A DNA stretch of 64,000 bases from Ipomoea triloba (GCF_003576645.1 NC_044916.1:16818131-16882130); one strand, 5' to 3'; numbered from the stretch's first letter, positions 1 through 14,950 are shown. Notes: generated from the sequence alone by a model not told the origin. Program-made: numbers and translations.

Positions 1-143
1 AAAGGATGAAATTTCGCGGGTAGAAACACAGATTCAAATTACAGATAAAACGACAGAAGTAATAATTTTGCAGCGAAAGTGAAATTTAAATAACAGAAAA
101 AACAGTTTATGCGGATCTACATGGCAAGAGGGTAAAGAGTTAC

Positions 144-392
144 CATGGCTTTGGGTGATGAAGAAGCTTTAGCTGAGCTGCGACTTGAAGCTTGGAAAAA
201 CCCTAGAGCTGGTTCCAAGTGACAAGGCTCGCCGTTTATATATCTAGGGTTGTAGAAGATATAGTAGTCGTGGGCTCCTGGCTCCGTATTATACAGTTAT
301 ATAAAAAGAAATCTTATAAAAAAGTCGCATAATTCTCCTTCCAGAATGTACGTGGGCTGAGCCCATTAACTTTCCACTGTTTAATGGGCTAG
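144..392 (-). promoter_or_regulatory. Candidate promoter and ATG-only first exon of a minus-strand gene leaving the left edge
   Basis: Read on the minus strand, an ATG at 146-144 is followed at once by GTAACT, a good splice donor. A first exon whose only coding content is the start codon would fit. Upstream lie a telo-box (AAACCCTAG on the plus strand, 198-206) and TGGGCT/AGCCCA elements at 353-365 and 385-390, which match the plant site II motif. Telo-box plus site II is known from promoters of ribosomal-protein and other translation or mitochondrial genes, and an intron directly after the ATG is also seen in some of those genes. The coding exons would lie left of position 1, so the product cannot be named. 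The alternative is a chance ATG in intergenic DNA. Confidence 0.4.
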
Positions 393-419
393 CGTTTGGA
401 TACGCTTAATTCGAATTAA

Positions 420-950
420 TATCCAATTTATTCTTTGACCAATTGTTATCGGTTGTTATGTAGTGGACTTGCGTTCTCAAACTTATAAGGTGAATTCGCG
501 TCTATATTTACAATTTTAAAATTCTATATTAACAAGTTTAAAACTTTATATTCACAATTTCATAATTCTATATCTAACAATATAACACAATTTTTTAATC
601 TATATAACAAAATTGTGAATATATAGTTCAAAAATTGTTAATATTGAGTAATTTAATTATGTATATTGAGATCTAAAGTTGTAAACATATAATTTTAAAA
701 TTGTAAACATAGAGTTCTAAAATTATGAACATGGACCCGAATCCATAGCATAATTTGTCAATTGTTATATCATAGAGCAGGGTTTATATTGCATTGTGAA
801 CCCTGATACAAAAATTTTGTACCTTTAGTTAAAACATTTTGTACGTACAGTTAACAATTTCTATACATGTAAACAAATAACTTGATAATTACGGCTACAT
901 AATATAATAGCTAACTTTCAATTGCAGTACATCACCTACTGTTGACTCTG
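420..950. repeat. AT-rich stretch with short subrepeats, foldback-like
   Basis: No gene is visible here. Short variants of 'acaattttaaaattctatatt' in about 18-25 bp spacing occur in one orientation on the left (about 508-570) and in the other on the right (about 600-730), as in a decayed foldback MITE. A small hairpin (CAGGGTT ... GAACCCTG) lies near 779-808. I could not identify target-site duplications. Confidence 0.35.
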
Positions 951-954
951 TTAC

Positions 955-1110
955 AATGTAGTATATGTTCATAGCTACTTTCTCAATCTACTGAAGCACA
1001 AAGAGTCAACAATTGCCTACAATAAGGCTCAGGCTCGAACTCACTCCCATCATACATGTGGGAGTGTAAACCGGAACACCGGGTGCCACTAGACCACAAG
1101 GTATTTGGCA
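955..1110 (-). mobile_element. Degraded tRNA-derived SINE
   Basis: On the minus strand the sequence starts near 1110 with CCTTGTGGTCTAGTGGCA, which fits a pol III box A. It continues to GAGTTCGAGCCTGAGCC (about 1025-1041), which fits box B, and then to a tail containing TTGTTGACTC. The same layout recurs at 40567-40733, so this is a family rather than a lone tRNA relic. No clear poly(A) tail or target duplication remains. Confidence 0.55.
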
Positions 1111-1483
1111 AGAAAAATCATTATAATTGAGACTAAATTTAGTAAAATCACCATAGTCGAAAACTAACCTGGATAAAATTATTATGATCGAGACTAAATT
1201 TAGTATTAATAGAGGTGAAATTACTAAGTTATTTTAACAGAAGACTTAATTAAGTAAAATCATTAAAATCGATGGATTAATTAAGCATAAAAAAGTCATT
1301 TAGTACTAAATTAAAAAAAAAATAAAATACTATAGGCAAAAACTGGCTAACTCGTTTAGGGATGTGCATGGGCTGAACCCGGTAAACCTTTTGAAGCCAC
1401 TACGCGCGTAATTCTCTTATCGCGACGTACATGGGCTCAGCCCAATAGTCATTAAGGAATAGGCATAAAGTGTAAACATGTCT

Positions 1484-1488
1484 AAAAA
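1484..1488 (-). terminator. RNA polymerase III terminator of tRNA-Leu
   Basis: Five A residues on the plus strand (TTTTT in transcript sense) lie four bases past the tRNA 3' end. This is the usual oligo-T pol III stop. Confidence 0.7.
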
Positions 1489-1490
1489 GA

Positions 1491-1491
<1 letters not shown>

Positions 1492-1571
<80 letters not shown>
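1492..1571 (-). tRNA. tRNA-Leu, anticodon UAG
   Basis: The reverse complement folds as a class II tRNA. Acceptor arms are GACAG...CTGTC with discriminator A. Box A is TGGCCGAGTGGTCTAAGG and box B GGTTCAAATCC. The anticodon stem CCAGA/TCTGG encloses loop TTTAGGC, giving anticodon TAG. A long variable arm (TCCGAAAGGGCG) is present, as expected for tRNA-Leu. There is no intron and CCA is not encoded, as in nuclear genes. An oligo-T terminator follows. All arms pair, so it is probably functional. It reads CUA and other CUN leucine codons. Confidence 0.95.
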
Positions 1572-1573
<2 letters not shown>

Positions 1574-1809
1574 GTTTGTATACACTTAATATAATATATC
1601 TACTTATTCTGTTTATGGATAAATAAAGGGGAACCAACCATTACGGAAGCTTATATACTTACGATAAAAGGGCATCCAGAGTGAAGTTTTTAGTTTACAA
1701 TACCCAGGTAGTATAATCCAATTTTGAAGGTACAATTCAGCTTTAAAGTAGTAATTTGCTTGAAATAAATTAAGATACAAGTATATAACACAAAACGATT
1801 CTCTATTTC
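1572..1809. other. Spacer between ORANGE-like 3' end and tRNA-Leu
   Basis: This is AT-rich sequence that should hold the 3' UTR and polyadenylation region of the minus-strand ORANGE-like gene. No other element was recognised. Confidence 0.5.
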
Positions 1810-5287
<3,478 letters not shown>

Positions 5288-5441
5288 CTCTCCCAGTCTC
5301 CCTATCCTCTTCTGCCCATCCCAGTTAGTTAAAGAGGGATGGTGGTGGGAGAAACCGACCGTTCTATTATTAAAGTCGGTTATTGTTAACTTTTTCTTGG
5401 GAAAGTTGGGAAACAGTAAATACACCGAACTTTATATAAAA
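5288..5441 (-). promoter_or_regulatory. ORL 5' flank cut short by a Helitron end
   Basis: Only about 155 bp separate the ORL start codon from a Helitron 3' terminus at 5442. The core promoter must lie here or within the inserted element. I see no unambiguous TATA box apart from 'tttatataaa' at about 5431-5440. Confidence 0.4.
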
Positions 5442-5467
5442 CTAGCTATTGTCCCGTGCGATGCACG
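5442..5467 (-). mobile_element. Helitron 3' terminus (minus strand)
   Basis: On the minus strand a GC-rich hairpin CGTGCATCGCACG (5467-5455) is followed nine bases later by CTAG (5445-5442) and then T. This is the standard Helitron 3' end: hairpin, CTRR, host T. The element body extends rightwards from here; its TC 5' end was not found. Confidence 0.65.
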
Positions 5468-6551
5468 AACTAATATTATATAAAATAAAATGAAGTGTTG
5501 GTGTAAAAACGGAATAAGAACAAATAAATTTCTTTTTTTAGAGAAAAATTTAATATTATTGAAAGCACAAATTATAAATTATTAAAAACCTCTTTGTAAA
5601 TTACATTAGTAGTAGAAGTACAACTTATTTTTGAATGAATTAATTTTCACTTTTGGTCCCACGACTTTTGAGATTTAATTTTCACTTTTGGTGCCACAAT
5701 ACTCAATATAATTCATAAAGCTTTCATTCATTACAAATTAATCCTCCGATCCAGTGATCCACTAGTTGTACTGTGATAAGAATCACCATAACAACTATAT
5801 GTATTTAATTTCACCCTCCTAGAATGAGGTTTTTCCCATTTAAGCTGCTTTGTTACAAATTGTCAAGTTCTAACCCTATAACCATCAACCTTTGCAAAGG
5901 AAATGGAACTTCCTAGAAATTGATGAATACCTATATTTTGTTGTGAAATTTATATAGTTTCTAAATCTTTATACTTGTTCTTTCTATGAAATAAAAGTAA
6001 AAAATAAAAGAAGAGAGATATGCAATCTATATACAGGGCCACTGTTAGGGCAGTTGCCCCCTTCCCACGCCACCCTTTATATATATGTATGTATATATAC
6101 ACAGACATAGCATTAAAGTTTATATAAAATCTATGTTTATGTTTAAATTATTAATAGTTTGAGGAGCTTAGTTATTTTAATGTTAAATTTGATATAAAAA
6201 AGCCTATGACCCCTATTTTACGAATCAATTTTTTCTCGATCATTTAATTAACAAAATTTTTTCTCGATCATTTAATTAACAAATAAAATGCTCAGTCTAC
6301 TTTTTATTGATCTAACTAAAAGAAATTAAAATTAAAAAGTATTTATAAATATAGTGTTATTCAAAATATTTTATCTAACTGATTATGTTTTATATTTTGT
6401 CATAAATATTTTTACATTTTCACCACTCAAGTATATTTTTTGCTCCGACCCCCTAACTATCATGTAATCTATCAAAAACATTCTATTGTAATTATAATGT
6501 ATTTTATATTTTAACAAAGTCACACTCAGATGATTTTCTGGATCTCGTCCT

Positions 6552-6592
<41 letters not shown>

Positions 6593-7107
6593 CACTTGTG
6601 AACAATTGATATTTCATGCACATAAAGGGGGGAAGTACAAATGTACTATTCAAGAAAAGAACTTTATTGAGCAAAAAAAAAAAAAAAAAAAGAAGAACAT
6701 TGAAATGGATTTAGCAAGTATCTCGAAAGGGCAGCCTGTATTCTCATCATGCAAATTAGGATTTGCAACCATGACAGTGTCAGAGAATTTCAATCACTTT
6801 ATGATGCAGATTTGAGTTCCACTATTTTTTGGTTTCAGACAATTGCTTGTTAATCTTTGCAGTTCTGGGCAACAAGCAATTGCTTATCACAGCAATAATT
6901 AGCATATTCAGCCACCAAATCTCACACTGTTGTGGTTGCTAATAAGTAAATTATTTACATGGCTCTTAGTTCTGAAAATTGTCAGATTGTGTTTATTCTT
7001 TTTGCTCTTTTAAAATTAACGTCAGAATTGGAATTAGTACAACAGAGAAATGAAAGAAAGCTGACTCTGAATTAGAAAGGAAACTCAGCAATTTTACGTT
7101 ACTCTGA
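5468..7107. other. Non-coding spacer between ORL and SNX1
   Basis: AT-rich, probably Helitron body plus other repeats. Visible items are a decayed 'cttttggtcccacgac' motif pair at 5650-5700 (reminiscent of the foldback MITEs further right), a 24-bp tandem duplication at 6236-6285, a (TA)n run at 6555-6589, and an A-tract at 6675-6691. No coding exon was recognised. Confidence 0.45.
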
Positions 7108-10100
7108 TTAAGAGCAAGCCTCGAGTTTGGGAAGAAGGCCTCGCCAGGCTTCTGCAACGCTGTTTGCTAGATGCGCTTGTCCCTTTGCAAATTCGTGTAA
7201 AGCAAGACCAATATCCAGTGTTTTTTGCTCTTGGAACTGGACAATCTCTTCATTCATCAAACGGGCTATTGTCTTGAATCTTTCAGCTGCTTCTTCCCCC
7301 TCAACCTTCAACTGTTTCATACAAATGATGTCAGGCAAAGCAGGGGATATCATTGGGTAGAGATCAAAAGAAAAATTTGTAGGCAAGTACCACTTCATAT
7401 TCACGCTCAGCCTCGGCTAACTTATCAGACCGCATTAGCCTGAGTTTGTTTCTTGAACAGAACAGAAGGGCTCAATTAGGAAGAACAATACCCAAGTAAG
7501 AATTAGCTGTCAATTCAAATCACAATGAAAATAAATTTCAGTTCACCAAATCATACATATCTATCTCCTTAAACTTGATTGTTTCAGCCAGTTCACACTG
7601 ATGTTTGAAAGCATTTGCTCTTTCTGCCATTGTGGCCTGTAAAAAACATAAAATAAAAGACAGGTTTTGAGTCATTTGACTATAAGAAAATAAATCATTA
7701 TGTGTCAACATTTGAGATAATATAAATGTCATTACCATCTTCAAGTACTTCACTGTTATTTTATTAAACCATATACTCATTGTCAAGCAACAATGAATGA
7801 AATGTTGCCAATTATAAGTTAGTTGTTCAAGGCAACCTTCCTTAGAAAAGTTTCCAACTCACCTTAATTGACTGCACTGCTCGAACATAATCCTTCAATG
7901 GCTCTTCAAAATTCATTAGAAGGTTATGTGCCTGGGTGAGAGAACATAACCAGCATTTTCAATTTAAGTAAAAAGATCCAACCTAACAGATTCAAGGAAA
8001 AAGATGCAACTTCACAAATAGTCTTCCAATCCAGACTACCTCTTTCTGCAGCTTAATCGATTGCAGCTCACATTTTGCACCAAGTTCAGAAAATGCCTTC
8101 CCAAGGGAATTTTCTTCGGAAGTTCCCAGGAGTTTGACTGCCTTTCCAAAATCTGACAAAGACTGTCCTAACTCTGTGGTAAAAAAATGTTTCATATAAA
8201 GAGAACAAGCAACATAAATTTTCATCATTACACAATTAAGACTAATGCATTTAGAAGGAGAGTCTGAGATGCCACCTAGGTAGTTATCCTAAACAGAACA
8301 TACGCTATATAAGCCTTAGGGAAACACCCCCCCCCCACAAAGCCCCACCCACACAAAACCCCAGATGGAAAGGGAAGAAATGTTCTGTCAAAGTTGTTTT
8401 ACTTGCTATTTTGCTTCCAAGTTTCCAACTGCAACCAAGAGGAAGCTATTCTACCTTTTACGAAGACAATGTAAATTGTGCTCACATTGACAAAATGTCT
8501 TTCTTATAAGATCACTGAATGAGTATGCTGTATGCATAATAAGCGGCATCTCTAACGCCAGTATTTAGTACCTCTATGTCTCTTTACAAGACGATATGCA
8601 TGCTTTTGAGCTTCAGCTAGATGATCTTCAAGCTCAAATATATAGTGCTTCAACTTCTCATATTCAGAATTTGATTCTTCAACTGGCTTTTCCTTTCCAA
8701 GAACAACATCACTCACTTTTGATTGTACATCCTGCCAACCAGTTAATAGTGTCTCATTATTTAAATATCACGATGATCAGAATGCTCCAGGGAACTCAAG
8801 GCTTAGCGGACCAACTAAATGCTTACAAAAATTAAGAGCACAACCAAATTTGGCATGCATAGAATAATAATAATAACAACAACAACAACATAGTATATTA
8901 TAACTACCAAGAAAATCTAACTAATATTCTATTGCATGCATCCACCAAGATGTTAAGGTTAATTTTAGCTAGTGGCATCACGTTGTTCATGTGATCCTGT
9001 GCCCTGGTGTAATAGGAGGAGCAAAGTCAAATTGCCTCATACCAAGTAAAGTGATGGAGAAGATCAAGCAAAGGTTGAGTAAGACAGTATTTCTAGGCAT
9101 CCAACATGTTTTATTAGGTTGACTGCATCCTTTCTAATAAAAGTTTTTTACTGCGAAATAGTAAAATCTACTTTTACAAACTAATCTATTACCTTAAAAA
9201 TTTGCATCAGATCGGATGGCTTTTTCTTGAAAATACTAGTCTCTTGGGACCTCGCTCTTTCCATTGTCTGCAAATGAGGTAAAATCAGATGACAGATAAA
9301 TTCCTTAGGAAAATTATCATTAAAAACACCATAAAACAGACCTAGTAATGAAACAGAATCAGATACATAGGCAGCATTATTGATATTTATTGACAAGGAA
9401 AATTTTCAGAGCACGAAAACCCATTTTATTTCAAAATTCAAAGTGATTATCTATTTTCCCTGAGGATCCTAAAAGTCTTAAAGCACTAAGATATTAAGCT
9501 GCAAAGTGTTTGCTATGATCTCAAGAAAATATACTTTTACCAAGAAACTATCAGCTTTTCACTTTTTTCTTTTTCTAAATTCCTATAAGGTTGAATTTGG
9601 TCTGTGGTCTACTGACCAAGTTATCATTCATCTATTATTAGGTAATGAGTTTGAGTCCTAGAAATAACCCTTTGAAAGGATGGCTAAGGTTGAATACACC
9701 TTTAGTATTAAGTTCAAAGAAAATATACTTCAAGTTCAATGTATGATAACACAATGAAAACAACATTAAAGACACAACATGACCAAATGCCCTGATAAAA
9801 TTTCATAATTGAAGAATAGAACCAATATGTTTTCCTATTCAAGCTACCAAAAATTAAATATTTTACCTGTTCATCTGCCTCCAAAAATATTCTTAAATCC
9901 TCACTTTTTTGAAGTTCATGATGTGAAGCTATGCGGTTAATGAAAACATCCAGAGCTCGACATCGCATTTCAATGAATTCTGCACTAAATCTGAACTTCT
10001 CTGCAAAGAGTACAGCAGTTAGGCACACCTTAATATTCAATGAGAGCACCTTGAGGCCAGTGGAAAGGGAGGTTTTGGGGATTATTACCTACAGTGCTCT

Positions 10101-11803
10101 TCTCTGGGAGAGGAGGAATAAATATTCCCTTATACTTCTCAAAAAGGTGATCGTGCAACCAAACAAAATCACTATAGCGTCGAATAACAATCTTTTCTTG
10201 CCCTTGGAAGTCAGGTAAATTAGACTGACAACACAAATTTCTACTTATGAGTCTCATTTTGTACATGCATACTTTTGTATGCATGCATATACAACAGGAA
10301 AATAAACAAAAGAAAACAAAAATGAGTGCTTTATTGTAAAAATGAAGAGACAAATATGGTTGTTGAGGATTTTTTTTTAAAATTTTTTTTTAATATGATA
10401 AGTAAATAATGTAGTCAAGATTGAAAAGAAACATCTTGAGAATCAATGACAAGGGAAGCTATGTGGCATATCCATATATTAATAATATGATGATTAACAA
10501 TACTTTTTGGGTGCTACGAAAATTTAATAAGGAACCTTTCTAATTTCTAATGATGTACTTAACTAATCTTTTAATTTCCCTATCTCTAAGCAACTGCCAA
10601 AAGGAGAATAATAGAATATGCAAAGCCATGCATGTAAAATGACTAAATTTTAAGTGAAAGAAATAACGACTATTGCATACAAGATGTGTAGACAAGTAGC
10701 ATAGGCATATTTCTTTTCACTTTTTCAACTTCGTTTTTTCCCTTTATGGTCTGGTGGGGATGTTTAGTTTGCCACAAAAATTTCAACAAACTTATTTATA
10801 TCACATAAGAAGCTTTAACATACCTATTGCACTAACAAGTCTACTATAATTAAATAAAGCTTTTGTATACTGTTACATCAAGAATCAATTTTGTAGACCA
10901 TTAGCACAAGTAAATCCACACTAAAAGAGGGAAGGGAACCAGTCGGTTTATAGACCATTTTCAAGGGAGTTACAAAAGTCATCATGAAATTTAGCACAAG
11001 TAATTTCAACATTAGTTTAACTTGCAAGATAATTGTGGATTTGTACTGAAGCTTTTAACATATCTATTGCACTAACAGGTCTACTATAATTAAATAAAGC
11101 ATTTGTGTACTGTTATATCAAGAATCAATTTTGTAGACCATTAGCACAGCCACACAGGTAATTCCAACACTAAAAAGAGGGAAGGGAACCAGACAATTTT
11201 GGTTGCGTAGTAGTTTATAGACCATTTTCAAGCGAGTTACAAAAGTCATCATTAAATTTAGCACAAGTAATTTCTTTCTTATAGGTTATCTTCATCTTGT
11301 GGGTCCTAAGGAAAGTGTCAACATCAAACTTTTGTGTGAGGGAGTACAAGTAGGGAGTATAACTTGGGAGTACATGTAGTATTTTTCTTTCTTTCAAAAG
11401 TAGTTTAACTTGCACGACAATTGTGGATTCTTGGTTTAAAACTTAACATTTCTAATTATACATCATTTAAAAAAAATCATTTAAAGCTCAAAATGACATG
11501 TAGAAAATGCAAGAGCACCCTAACAATCCAAAAATCCAGAACCAGAAAAGGTTTCATTACCACAATTCGGGCACTCCCATTTTTACCAATCCGATCCGTA
11601 TTATTGAGTGATTGAAAAGAATGACACAATTACACATGCAGGTAGAAAAATATCAAAGCATAATACAAATTTCCGGAAAAAAAAACATGTAAAGGATAAA
11701 AGGAAATAATGACCTTGGTGGTGACTTTGTAGGAGATATAAGCTTGGACCCCATTGCCCATTTTAGCTGGGTCGGTCACTGATATTGAAAGATAAGGCGC
11801 CAT
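7108..11803 (-). CDS. SNX1: Sorting nexin 1 (PX-BAR protein), 10 exons; N-terminal start unresolved
   Basis: Exons are 11803(or further upstream)-11714, 10224-10089, 10000-9867, 9267-9193, 8731-8572, 8173-8040, 7931-7863, 7636-7557, 7451-7391 and 7311-7108. All junctions are GT-AG and in phase. From the first in-frame ATG (11803) the protein has 380 aa; the known Arabidopsis SNX1 is about 402 aa. The PX domain (SDFVWLHDHLFEKYKGIF, preceded by IVIRRY) binds PI3P, and the rest is the coiled-coil BAR domain ending LANSVAEAWRGLLPKLEA. SNX1 works with SNX2 on endosomes in vacuolar sorting and recycling. A conserved-looking N-terminal stretch (NAEQQERSGSGSFQNPRSPH) is encoded upstream of the ATG to 11872, but no ATG opens that frame. 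Exon 8 was ended at GTATGA, since only that choice keeps the frame and matches the family. Confidence 0.92.
10808..11300. repeat. About 240-bp tandem duplication in SNX1 intron 1
   Basis: The block 10808-11042 (tttaacatacctattgcac... ...ttagcacaagtaatttc) is repeated from about 11049 onward with roughly 90% identity and small indels. It has no coding potential and lies inside intron 1. Confidence 0.75.
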
Positions 11804-12279
11804 TTGTGATGCGTGTGGGGATCTAGGGTTTTGAAATGACCCGGATCCGCTTCTCTCCTGTTGTTCCGCATTCAAGCACCAACCATTTCAATAATAAAGA
11901 AAAAAACTGTTAGCTTTACCAACTCAATCAGGATATATAAACAAGTGAGAAGAAGATGATGATGGAGAAATCGTATTACTGTGGAGATCATGGCAGCTTG
12001 GCGATTAAAGGTCGGAAAGAAGATTAACAGAGAGTTGATAGAACAGGGGCGATGGAGAGAGACACGTGCTTGCTAAATCTCACAGGTGGGGCGAAATCTA
12101 ACTGATGTAGTAGCGCGCAGTTTCTTTTTCCGGTAATGACGACCCGGAGACCCGTTACGAATAAAGCTATCATTATCTTGCAATACTTTCTTTTAAAAAT
12201 GAATTTCATTCCCACATAATTAAATTTAAAAAATTTTCAATATTTTTTTATATACAATATTCTTTCATTTTAAAAATAG
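11804..12279 (-). promoter_or_regulatory. SNX1 5' region: upstream ORF and promoter
   Basis: This holds the apparent 5' leader. On the minus strand an ATG at about 11993-11991 opens an ORF that ends at TGA about 11876-11874, overlapping the conserved SNX1 N-terminal frame in a different phase. Beyond 12100 the sequence becomes AT-rich, and a foldback element begins at 12290. Confidence 0.4.
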
Positions 12280-12289
12280 TATCACTTTA

Positions 12290-14166
12290 GAAAAATGACA
12301 ATTTTGGTCCACATGTTTAATTTCTACCAATTTTGAGAAAATGCCCAAAATGGTCCTCCGACTATGGCTTTTTCTTAATTTAGTGCATTGACTTTTAATT
12401 GCACCCAATGTGGTACTCAAACTATTCAATTTTAAGCCAAAAAGGTCTCCTTTAGCTTTGGCGTGAACTTGACGTTAAACACAAGGGTAAAATGGACAAT
12501 TTAACATCTTTGTCTTTGAAACCATTTGACCGGTCGATTTCTTCCCCAAATTAACAAAATACAATGCAATTCTTCAAATCTGGGTTTTCTTCTCCCTCAT
12601 TCATTCCATAGCCATCATTCACAATGCGATTTCTTCAAATCTTGTTCGTCGTATCCATAGCCATCAACGAACCAGTGTGTTTTCCTTGTCGCCACCATCT
12701 TTCTCCAAATCTGGGTTTTCTTCTCCCTCATTCGTTCCTCGCCCGCCAAGTTCGCCGCTAGCCACCACCATCTGTTGCCCCACCGCGACGACTGCAGCTC
12801 CGGCAAGGTCTACGGCTATGAAACTCCGCGGAAGAAGGTGTAAGCTCTAAATTGAAAGAAAATTTTATCAACACACACTTTTTTCACAATGGAAGAACAC
12901 TGGAGAGATGACTACTTTTATGGGATGTGGAGCAGACAAAAAGCACAAAACATGGGTTAGTGGAATCTGAGTGATATCTTACTAAATTAGCATTTGTCAG
13001 CTTTGTTTTATATAAATATGTTGTGTGTTGTAGGAAGTTTCATTAAGAAATGTCAGAAGCAAATGAAATAAAATTTTATTCATAATTTCTCTCTTCTCAA
13101 TAATCTCAATTTAAATTGTAGATCAAATTCCTTGGCCGAACTCCATTTCTGCCCTCCAAATTCAGATGAACCATATCATACGTCAAAAAACTTAGTTGAG
13201 TCCTCAAATTCACCTCCATTGAATAGTCACAAAAAAACCAAAAATGCCATGCTAAAGTAATTCATTGAGCTTTGAGCTTGTCTGACCCTTCACTTTCTCG
13301 TGGGTATCCAACCTGTCGGACGGCCACTTAATTATTCCACCTGCAAAGTTGAGAGACCACCGGAATCAATAAAGGTCATATTTGCCTCGAATGAAAAATG
13401 TTTTCCGGTTAGGAGGAGAGAAGCACTTAAAGACAGATTAGAAGAGCCTTTAAATTGGAGACCATCACTTGAATTACCCATTTTGCCCCTCTTTTTAACA
13501 CCCAATTCACGCCACATCTAACGGCTGATCAGTTTGGCCTAAAATTGAATAGTCTGGGGACCACATTGGGTGCAATTAAAAGTCAAGGCACTAAATTAAG
13601 AAAAGACCATAGTCGGAGGACCATTTTGGGAATTAACTCTACCAATTTTAGTCCCATGACTATTGTTTTAGTACCAATTTTTGTCCCATGATTATTGTTT
13701 TAGTGCCAAAACTCATCGCGCTGGTCATCCATCCATTTAAAACGTGTCGAAATCTAAAATTTTAAAGGTATTTTTGTCATTTTCAACTCAATATCCCAAT
13801 TTGAGCATGAATAAAGAGATTTAAGCCCTAAGATCAACCACAATTCACAATTCTCCTCCTCAAATTAATGTAAAATGAGGAGAAAAACTGCGGATTTTGA
13901 TCGATCTTAGGACTTAAATCCATATATTCATGTTCAAATTGCGATATTAAGTTGAAAAGGATGAAAATACCCTTAACCATTTTAGATTTTTAAACGTTTT
14001 AAACGGATGGGTGACCGGCGCGATGAATTTTGGCACTAAAATAATTGTCGTGGATGAAAATTAGTACTAAAATAATAGTCGTGGAACCAAAATTAGTAGA
14101 AATTAAACATGTGGACCAAAATTGTTATTTTGTTAATAATCGTGTGACCAAAACTGGTATTTGCTC
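12290..14166. mobile_element. Outer Mutator-like foldback MITE, split by a second element
   Basis: Direct repeats TATCACTTTA at 12280-12289 and 14167-14176 flank the element, matching the 9-10 bp target duplications of MULEs. Terminal inverted repeats share 'aattttggtcc' and the block 'ccacatgtttaatttcta'. The right part (13650-14166) continues as a near palindrome around 13870. Removing the inner element and its target duplication leaves about 562 bp, close to the 521-bp relative at 25545. There is no transposase, so it is non-autonomous. Confidence 0.8.
12335..13639. mobile_element. Inner Mutator-like element nested in the outer foldback
   Basis: It is flanked by a 10-bp duplication TACCAATTTT (12325-12334 and 13640-13649). 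Terminal inverted repeats exceed 100 bp: GAGNNAATNCCCAAAATGG, then TCCTCCGACTATGG and the 'ttagtgc...ttgacttttaattg' block, mirrored at 13530-13639. About 1 kb of non-TIR sequence lies between them, with no recognisable transposase. The interior includes a GC-richer stretch near 12640-12840, so capture of a host fragment (Pack-MULE) is possible but unproven. Confidence 0.8.
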
Positions 14167-14186
14167 TATCACTTTATTATATTATA

Positions 14187-14211
14187 CTAGTATTTTACCC
14201 GTGCAATGCAC
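14187..14211 (-). mobile_element. Helitron 3' terminus (minus strand)
   Basis: Hairpin GTGCAATGCAC (14201-14211 on the plus strand), then GGGTAAAATA and CTAG (14190-14187) on the minus strand, followed by T. The element would extend right into the AT-rich 14.2-14.9 kb stretch. Its 5' end was not identified. Confidence 0.6.
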
Positions 14212-14912
14212 AAATAAATATTTATTATTATGAATTTAAATAAAAAATTTTAAAAAATTAAAAAATATTAAAATGTACAATATAATAATATAATTGAATT
14301 TTCATATATTTGGTCAAGTAACTATTATCATAGGATTTTCAAAAAAAAAATTATTATTATAACATACAAAATTAAAATTAAAATTAAAATTTTGTATGAT
14401 TAATATAATCTCTAATCATGTACATATTTAGATAAATTTATAGAGAAAAATTTACATAAATAAATTGAGCTATTCCTAATCGTATTTCATATATATTATA
14501 GTTTTAACAATATGAATGATAACTAAGAAAATTATACTTAAAAAATAAAAAAAATGTTAAATTTTAAATTTTGTAGTAATTAACGTGTATAATTATGCTA
14601 GTAATCACAATTCTATAAAAAAAATGTGTATATATTTTCATATTGTACAAAATACTATAAATATAATATATGTCTACATAAATGGATAAAAGGAGAAATT
14701 GATACTTTTTTTTTATTATATAGATATTGATAAATATTTTTTTTTTGCATGAAAAACATTCTTATTTTAAAATTTTACATTGATATCTAAGTTTTGTTTT
14801 AGAATATACTTTGGTGATATTTTAAACTTTGAGGAACACTTGTGTGAGGCCGTGTCACGGGTTTCAATTCGTAAGACGGGTCGGGTTGTAATGACATATT
14901 CTCAAATTTGAA

Positions 14913-14950
<38 letters not shown>
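14212..14950. other. AT-rich non-coding stretch, probably Helitron body
   Basis: No gene. Near 14835-14890 lies a half-element (ACTTGTGTGAGGCCGTG, then GACGGGTCGGGTTG) matching the left arm of the foldback MITE at 52283. An (AAT)n microsatellite ends the stretch at about 14911-14950. Confidence 0.45.

Noticed and set aside
7538..7557. Alternative end of SNX1 exon 8 at 7547 (donor GTGAAC)
   Set aside because: It would put the next exon out of frame and hit a stop; donor GTATGA after 7557 restores the family sequence RSDKLAEAE.
11872..11875. TTG at 11875 as the SNX1 start codon
   Set aside because: Non-AUG initiation in plants is rare; kept only as one option in the finding, not as the annotated start.
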